Source: Phyllobacteriaceae bacterium
Lineage (GTDB): Bacteria > Pseudomonadota > Alphaproteobacteria > Rhizobiales > Ancalomicrobiaceae
Reading direction: 5' to 3'
NCBI GenBank assembly: GCA_012517025.1
Contig: JAAYVT010000683.1
Coordinates: 1 to 9,040, forward strand
DNA length: 9,040 bases
Shown here piece by piece: positions 4,935 to 9,040 of this stretch. Below the pieces are notes generated by a model, which worked only from the letters and a program-made list of their open reading frames with translations, was not told where the DNA came from and did no database searches. Each line of letters starts with the position of its first letter. Position 1 is the first letter of the stretch. Position numbers and translations under genes: made by a program.

Positions 4935-5204
4935 ATGATCAAGTATCTCGCTCCGCTCGCCATCGCCTTGGCGCTCGCCGGCTGCTCGACCACTTCCCAG
5001 TCCGATCGTGCCCTCGGCGGCGCGGCCATCGGCGCCGGTGCCGGCGCCCTGGTCGGCGCGGCCACCGGTGGCGGCACCGGCGCGGTTCTGACCGGCGCCG
5101 CGATCGGTGGTGCCGGCGGTGCCATCGTCGGCGCGGCCACCACGCCGAAGCGCTGCTGGGCCCGCGACGAATACGGCCGCCGTCATCGCGTCGCCTGCCC
5201 GTGA
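4935..5204 (+). CDS. Small glycine-zipper lipoprotein, 89 aa
   Basis: The protein begins MIKYLAPLAIALALAGCSTT: a short signal peptide with lipobox LAGC and acylated Cys17. Residues 28-68 are Gly/Ala/Val/Thr only apart from a few Leu and Ile, with two GxxxG runs: Gly at 29, 33, 37, 41, 45, 49 and again at 54, 58, 62, 66. This is the glycine-zipper pattern of the 17-kDa/YMGG-type lipoproteins, two helices that pack tightly in or on a membrane. The tail PKRCWARDEYGRRHRVACP is basic and has two Cys (74, 88) that could pair. It should be an outer-membrane lipoprotein. ATG 4935 is chosen for its signal peptide and AAGGGA upstream; the frame before it encodes no signal. It is flanked by hairpins and so is probably expressed alone. 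The class is secure, the exact role unknown. Confidence 0.88.
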   Translation: MIKYLAPLAIALALAGCSTTSQSDRALGGAAIGAGAGALVGAATGGGTGAVLTGAAIGGAGGAIVGAATTPKRCWARDEYGRRHRVACP

Positions 5205-5212
5205 GACGAGTT

Positions 5213-5243
5213 CGGTGAAGTCCGACCCGTTCGGACTTCACCG
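5213..5243 (+). terminator. Perfect 13-bp hairpin after the glycine-zipper lipoprotein
   Basis: CGGTGAAGTCCGA (5213-5225) pairs without mismatch with TCGGACTTCACCG (5231-5243), with a 5-base loop, 8 bases after the stop codon. It lacks a T tract, so it may be a terminator of the tail-less kind or a 3'-end stabiliser. Confidence 0.55.
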
Positions 5244-5455
5244 CCCCGAAGACGCGCCCGTGAGGGCTTCGACGAGTCGGGCCGTGATCTCCCACGACAC
5301 CCCGTTTCCACGGGCTCTCGGGGGGGCACGGCCCGATCGCTTTTCCGCCCCCGTGGAGGAGATCCGAACCGCAGAGGAATACGCACTGGCGTCCCGGCGG
5401 TTTTGACGACACCATGCCGTCACGGGATTTCTCTTCGACCGTGGGGGCAGTTCGG

Positions 5456-6046
5456 ATGATCCCTTTTTACGATCTCAGTTTGACCGATCGAGTGGCTCTG
5501 ACGGAAACGGCGTTTCGGGAAAAACGCACGTTGATCGAGCGCTGGCGAGCGTTGGAGCCTTCGGAGGCCCAACCTTGGAACAGGCGCGCCGCCAAGGCCG
5601 CCGAATTTCTGCAGGACCAACCGTCGGTCGCCGATTTCGGCTGCGGCACCATGAATCTGGAGCACCACCTCCGACCCGATCAGATCTACGTCCCATTGGA
5701 CGTCGTCGCTCGCGACGACCGAACGCTGGTCTGTGATCTGAACCTGCAACCCCCGCCAGAGACCGGCGCGACCGCCGCCGCCTTCCTGGGGGTCTTGGAA
5801 TATCTCTTCGATCCGCCGGGCGTCCTGCAGGAAATCGCTCGCCGATATCGGGTGCTGGTGGTCAGCTACTGCATCACCGACGCTCCGAACGCACCGACCG
5901 ACCGCCGCCAGCACGCCTGGGTGAACGACTTCAGCGAAGCCGACATCCTGAACCTCTTCGAGCGGTCCGGTTGGCGTCCCGAGCAATCGGGCATGATCGA
6001 CCAGATGCAGAAACTGTGGCGCCTGACGACGACCGCCGCCGTCTGA
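5456..6046 (+). CDS. Class I SAM-dependent methyltransferase, 196 aa
   Basis: The SAM-binding Rossmann core is visible: motif I VADFGCGTMNLEHHL (58-72, GxG at 62-64), the second strand ending in an acidic residue (YVPLDVV, 78-84), DRTLVCDLN (88-96), AAAFLGVLEYLFDP (107-120) as motif IV region, and VLVVSYCITDAP (133-144), then NDFSEADILNLFERSGW (157-173). The substrate cannot be told; similar short methyltransferases occur near sugar- or polysaccharide-modifying genes. The frame also opens at ATG 5414, but those 14 residues look non-coding, whereas ATG 5456 has GGGGG eight bases upstream. TTGACG at 5403-5408 may be a -35 box. Codon use differs from neighbours: repeated TTG, CGA, CCT, TTT, and AGT, AGG and CCA, rare in purK or pntB. 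This suggests acquisition by transfer or weak expression. It stands alone, with a terminator at 6084. Confidence 0.8.
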   Translation: MIPFYDLSLTDRVALTETAFREKRTLIERWRALEPSEAQPWNRRAAKAAEFLQDQPSVADFGCGTMNLEHHLRPDQIYVPLDVVARDDRTLVCDLNLQPPPETGATAAAFLGVLEYLFDPPGVLQEIARRYRVLVVSYCITDAPNAPTDRRQHAWVNDFSEADILNLFERSGWRPEQSGMIDQMQKLWRLTTTAAV

Positions 6047-6083
6047 AGCGGGGATCTCTTCCCCCACCGGCCCCGAGACGAAG

Positions 6084-6120
6084 AGAGCCCCGCATCGACC
6101 GATGCGGGGCTCTTTCGTTT
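6084..6120. terminator. Terminator between the convergent methyltransferase and pntB genes
   Basis: A perfect 13-bp stem AGAGCCCCGCATC / GATGCGGGGCTCT (6084-6096 with 6101-6113) with loop GACC is followed on the plus strand by TTCGTTT. It lies 37 bases after the methyltransferase stop and 26 bases beyond the pntB stop on the other strand, so it can serve both. The minus-strand tail (CTTCGTCTC) is poorer in T. Confidence 0.85.
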
Positions 6121-6139
6121 CACGTCGCAGCCGAAGCGG

Positions 6140-7546
6140 TCAGATCGCCTTGGCGACCTCTTCCAGCATCTTCTTGGCGTCGCCGAACAGCATCCGGTTG
6201 TTCTCCTTGTAGAACAGCGGATTGTCGATGCCGGCGTAGCCCGACGCCATCGACCGCTTCATCACGATCGAGGTCTTCGCCTTCCACACCTCGAGCACCG
6301 GCATGCCGGCGATCGGGCTGCCCGGATCCTCCTGCGCCGCCGGATTGACGATGTCGTTGGCGCCGATGACGATCGCGACGTCGGTCTCGGGGAAGTCGGC
6401 GTTGATCTCGTCCATTTCCATGACGATGTCGTAGGGGACCTTCGCCTCGGCGAGCAGCACGTTCATGTGGCCCGGCATGCGGCCGGCGACCGGATGGATG
6501 CCGAAGCGCACCTGGATCCCCTTGGCGCGGAGCTTCTGGGTGATCTCGTTCACCGTGTGCTGCGCCTGCGCCACCGCCATGCCGTAGCCCGGCACGATGA
6601 TCACGCTCTTCGACTCGTTGAGGAGTTCGGCGGTCTCCGCCGCCGAGATCGGCGACACCTCGCCGACCGGCCCGCCGCTCGCGGTGGACGCGACCGTGCC
6701 GCCGCCCGATCCGAAGCCGCCGGCGATGACCGAGATGAAGTTGCGGTTCATCGCCCGGCACATGATGTAGGAGAGGATGGCGCCCGACGAACCGACCAGC
6801 GCGCCGGTGACGATCAGCAGGTCGTTCGACAGCATGAAGCCGGTCGCCGCCGCCGCCCAGCCCGAGTAGCTGTTCAGCATCGACACGACCACCGGCATGT
6901 CGGCGCCGCCGATCGCCATCACCATGTGGACGCCGAAGCCGAGCGCGATCGCCGTCATCACGAACAGCGCGAAGCCCGCCGCGAACGCCGAATGGGTGCC
7001 GACGAAGACGAAGCCGAACAAGATCACCACCACCAGCGCGGCGAGATTGATCCAGTGGCGGCCCGGCAGCAGCACCGGCTTGCCGCCGATCTTGCCGGAA
7101 AGCTTGCCGAAGGCGACGATCGAGCCGGAGAAGGTCACCGCGCCGATCAGAATGCCGACGTAGATTTCGATCTCGTGGATCGACTTCTCCGCCGCGGTGG
7201 CGAACACCGTCGAGGTGTCGATGCGGCTGGCGTAGCCGATGGTGCAGGCGGCGAGGCCGACCAGCGAATGCATCAGAGCGACCAGCTCCGGCATCTGCGT
7301 CATCTGCACCTTCTTGGCCGCATAGAGACCGACGGTTCCGCCGATCGCCATGGCGACGATGATGAAGGGCAGGCCGATCGCCGCGACGCCCGGCCCGAAC
7401 ACCGTGGCGAAGCCCGCGATGCCCATGCCGACGACGCCGAGCCAGTTGCCGCGCCGCGCCGTTTCCGGATTGGACAGGCCGCCGAGGCTCAGGATGAAGA
7501 GAATGATGGCTCCGATATAGGAGACGGTCACGAGTCCGAGAGACAT
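6140..7546 (-). CDS. pntB: NAD(P) transhydrogenase subunit beta PntB, 468 aa
   Basis: PntB is the beta subunit of the inner-membrane proton-translocating transhydrogenase, which uses the proton gradient to reduce NADP+ with NADH. Residues 1-265 are the membrane domain, with repeated hydrophobic segments (for example 4-24, 36-50, 55-75, 170-187, 189-212) and the conserved ALMHSLVGLAA (90-100), whose His93 corresponds to the proton-channel His91 of E. coli, and GADMPVVVSMLNSYSGW (214-230). Residues 290-468 are the NADP(H) domain: VIIVPGYGMAVAQAQH (315-330), GIHPVAGRMPGHMNVLL (349-365), YDIVMEMDEIN (372-382), VIGANDIVNPAA (393-404), VMKRSMASGYAG (428-439) and DNPLFYKENNRMLFGDAKK (441-459). Length is typical of the family. 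ATG 7546 has the ideal AGGAGG (7555-7560), which overlaps the pntA stop, so the genes are coupled. No defect is seen. Confidence 0.97.
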   Translation of the reverse strand: MSLGLVTVSYIGAIILFILSLGGLSNPETARRGNWLGVVGMGIAGFATVFGPGVAAIGLPFIIVAMAIGGTVGLYAAKKVQMTQMPELVALMHSLVGLAACTIGYASRIDTSTVFATAAEKSIHEIEIYVGILIGAVTFSGSIVAFGKLSGKIGGKPVLLPGRHWINLAALVVVILFGFVFVGTHSAFAAGFALFVMTAIALGFGVHMVMAIGGADMPVVVSMLNSYSGWAAAATGFMLSNDLLIVTGALVGSSGAILSYIMCRAMNRNFISVIAGGFGSGGGTVASTASGGPVGEVSPISAAETAELLNESKSVIIVPGYGMAVAQAQHTVNEITQKLRAKGIQVRFGIHPVAGRMPGHMNVLLAEAKVPYDIVMEMDEINADFPETDVAIVIGANDIVNPAAQEDPGSPIAGMPVLEVWKAKTSIVMKRSMASGYAGIDNPLFYKENNRMLFGDAKKMLEEVAKAI

Positions 7547-7559
7547 TGATCCCGCCTCC

Positions 7560-9040
7560 TCACTTACGGAACATCGCCAGCATGCGCCGGGTCACGGCGA
7601 AGCCGCCGAACATGTTGACCGCGGTGAGCATGATGCCGACGAAGGCGATGATGCCGATCAGCACGCCGTGGCGGGCGATGCCCGGCACCGCCGGCGGCGC
7701 GATCTGGATCAGCGCGCCGATGCAGATGATCGACGAAATGGCGTTGGTGACGCTCATCAGCGGCGTGTGCAACGACGGCGTGACGTTCCACACCACCATG
7801 TACCCGACGAAACACGCCAGCACGAACACCGTGAAGTGGCCGAGGAACACCGTCGGCGCGGTCGCGCCCACCAGCAGGAACAGCACCGCGCAGACGCCGA
7901 ACACGATGGCGAGAGTCTTGGCGTCCATCGGCTCGCCCGAGCCGTGGCCGTGGCCGGACGCCTTCTTCTCGACCACCGCGGCGGCCGGCTTCGGCGGCGG
8001 CGGGGCGGGAAGCTTGAGCGGCGGCGCCGGCCAGGTGATCTCGCCGGTCTTGACGACCGTCAGACCCCGGATCGCGTCGTCTTCCATGTTGACGTCGACG
8101 ACGCCGTCCTTGGTCTTGCACAGCTCCTCGGTGAGGCGCAGCAGATTGGTGCCGTAGAGCGTCGAGGCCTGCTTGGCCAGCCGGCTCGCCATGTCGGTGT
8201 AGCCGACGATGGTGACGCCGTGGCGCACCACCGCCTCGCCCGGAACGGTGAGCTCGCAGTTGCCGCCCTGCTCACCGGCGAGATCGATGATCACCGAACC
8301 CGGCTTCATCGACTGCACCATCTCGGCCGAGATCAGCTTCGGCGCCGGCTTGCCCGGGATCAGCGCCGTCGTGATGACGATGTCGGCGTTCTTCACTTCC
8401 GTGGCGTACATCTGGCGCTGCGCCGCCTGGAAGCCCTCGGACATCACCTTGGCGTAGCCGCCGCCGCCCGAGCCCTCTTCCTCGTAGTCGACCTTGACGA
8501 ACTCGCCGCCGAGCGACTTGACCTGATCGGCCACCTCGGCGCGGGTGTCGTTGGCGCGCACCACCGCGCCGAGATTGGCCGCCGTGCCGATCGCCGCGAG
8601 ACCGGCGACGCCGGCGCCGGCGATGAACACCTTGGCCGGCGGGATCTTGCCGGCGGCGGTGATCTGGCCGTTGAAGTAGCGACCGAAGGCGTTGGCCGCC
8701 TCGATCACCGCGCGATAGCCGGTGATGCCGGCCATCGAGGTCAGCGCGTCCATCTTCTGGGCGCGCGACAGCTGACGCGGCAAGCAGTCCATGGCGAGCA
8801 CGGTGACCCCGGCCGCCTTCAGGCTCTCCATCAGCTCCGGATTCTGAGCCGGCCAGACGAAGGAGATCAGCGTCGTGCCGGGCTTCAAGAGCGCCACTTC
8901 GTCCGCCGACGGCGCGCGCACCTTGAACACGACGTCGGAGGCGGCGAAGAGCGCCGCCGCCCCGTCGATCAGGCTCGCCCCGGCCGCCTCGTAGAGCGCG
9001 TCGGGAATGTCGGCGGCCTCGCCGGCCCCGCGTTCGACGC
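7560..9040 (-). CDS. pntA: NAD(P) transhydrogenase subunit alpha PntA, fused form, 5' end outside the window
   Basis: The frame enters at the right edge and gives 492 residues; roughly the first 30 are missing, judged by comparison with the E. coli type. It is open without a start in view: the first visible residues VERGAGEAADIPDALYEAAGA are the conserved PntA N-terminal region, so the internal GTG at 8930 is not the start. Counting from the first whole codon, the NAD(H) domain carries GAGVAGLAAIG (141-151), RANDTRAEV (161-169), GYAKVMSE (194-201) and TTALIPGKPAPKLI (223-236). A Pro/Ala-rich then His/Gly-rich linker (about 344-370) leads to four membrane helices (about 375-393, 398-420, 432-447, 458-482), with GHFTVF and HTPLMSVTNAISS as in E. 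coli PntA, ending MLAMFRK. Many alphaproteobacteria split these parts into PntAA and PntAB; here they are one chain. pntB follows after 13 bases. Confidence 0.96.
   Translation of the reverse strand, partial: VERGAGEAADIPDALYEAAGASLIDGAAALFAASDVVFKVRAPSADEVALLKPGTTLISFVWPAQNPELMESLKAAGVTVLAMDCLPRQLSRAQKMDALTSMAGITGYRAVIEAANAFGRYFNGQITAAGKIPPAKVFIAGAGVAGLAAIGTAANLGAVVRANDTRAEVADQVKSLGGEFVKVDYEEEGSGGGGYAKVMSEGFQAAQRQMYATEVKNADIVITTALIPGKPAPKLISAEMVQSMKPGSVIIDLAGEQGGNCELTVPGEAVVRHGVTIVGYTDMASRLAKQASTLYGTNLLRLTEELCKTKDGVVDVNMEDDAIRGLTVVKTGEITWPAPPLKLPAPPPPKPAAAVVEKKASGHGHGSGEPMDAKTLAIVFGVCAVLFLLVGATAPTVFLGHFTVFVLACFVGYMVVWNVTPSLHTPLMSVTNAISSIICIGALIQIAPPAVPGIARHGVLIGIIAFVGIMLTAVNMFGGFAVTRRMLAMFRK

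Noticed and set aside
5107..5406. 99-residue plus-strand frame after the glycine-zipper lipoprotein
   Set aside because: It overlaps the lipoprotein in another frame, crosses the 5213-5243 hairpin, and shows no domain or start signal.
6467..7549. 360-residue plus-strand frame opposite pntB
   Set aside because: It is the mirror of the PntB coding frame; the translation is almost entirely Arg, Asp, His, Ala and Gly, typical of an antisense shadow.

Overview
The window is GC-rich chromosomal DNA, roughly two-thirds G+C by eye. It reads as an alphaproteobacterium, most likely Hyphomicrobiales (Rhizobiales). The grounds are the order DUF465 - purE - purK - rpsU - TPR lipoprotein, an S21 protein with the long basic tail usual in that class, and a pntA-pntB transhydrogenase operon. 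Everything recognisable is housekeeping or envelope. There is no insertion sequence, phage gene, tRNA, rRNA, CRISPR array or defence system, and I found no clear new multi-gene system.

Left part (1-1352). A gene running off the left edge on the minus strand has a receiver-like N-terminus and may be an HD-type signalling protein. Two small YdcH/DUF465 paralogs follow, divergently transcribed from a 305-bp spacer. The spacer and adjacent coding DNA hold six GANTC (CcrM-type) sites in about 300 bp and a perfect 20-bp palindrome.

Centre (1386-5243). A good sigma70-type promoter precedes purE-purK, whose reading frames overlap by 8 bases and which carry out the two-step carboxylation of AIR to CAIR in purine synthesis. 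Next is rpsU (ribosomal protein S21, GTG start), with a structured leader and a strong terminator. A six-TPR lipoprotein and a small glycine-zipper lipoprotein follow, probably both in the envelope. The 399 bp between them have no convincing gene but hold an A+T patch and several inverted repeats.

Right part (5456-9040). A single class I SAM-dependent methyltransferase gene has codon use unlike its neighbours. It meets the minus-strand pntA-pntB operon tail to tail, with a strong hairpin terminator between them. PntA and PntB form the proton-translocating membrane transhydrogenase that makes NADPH from NADH. PntA is the fused form (NAD domain plus four membrane helices in one chain), and roughly its first 30 residues lie beyond the right edge.

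Promoter and operator calls rest on consensus matching and symmetry read by eye and are tentative. The protein calls for PurE, PurK, S21, PntA, PntB, DUF465 and TPR are secure.
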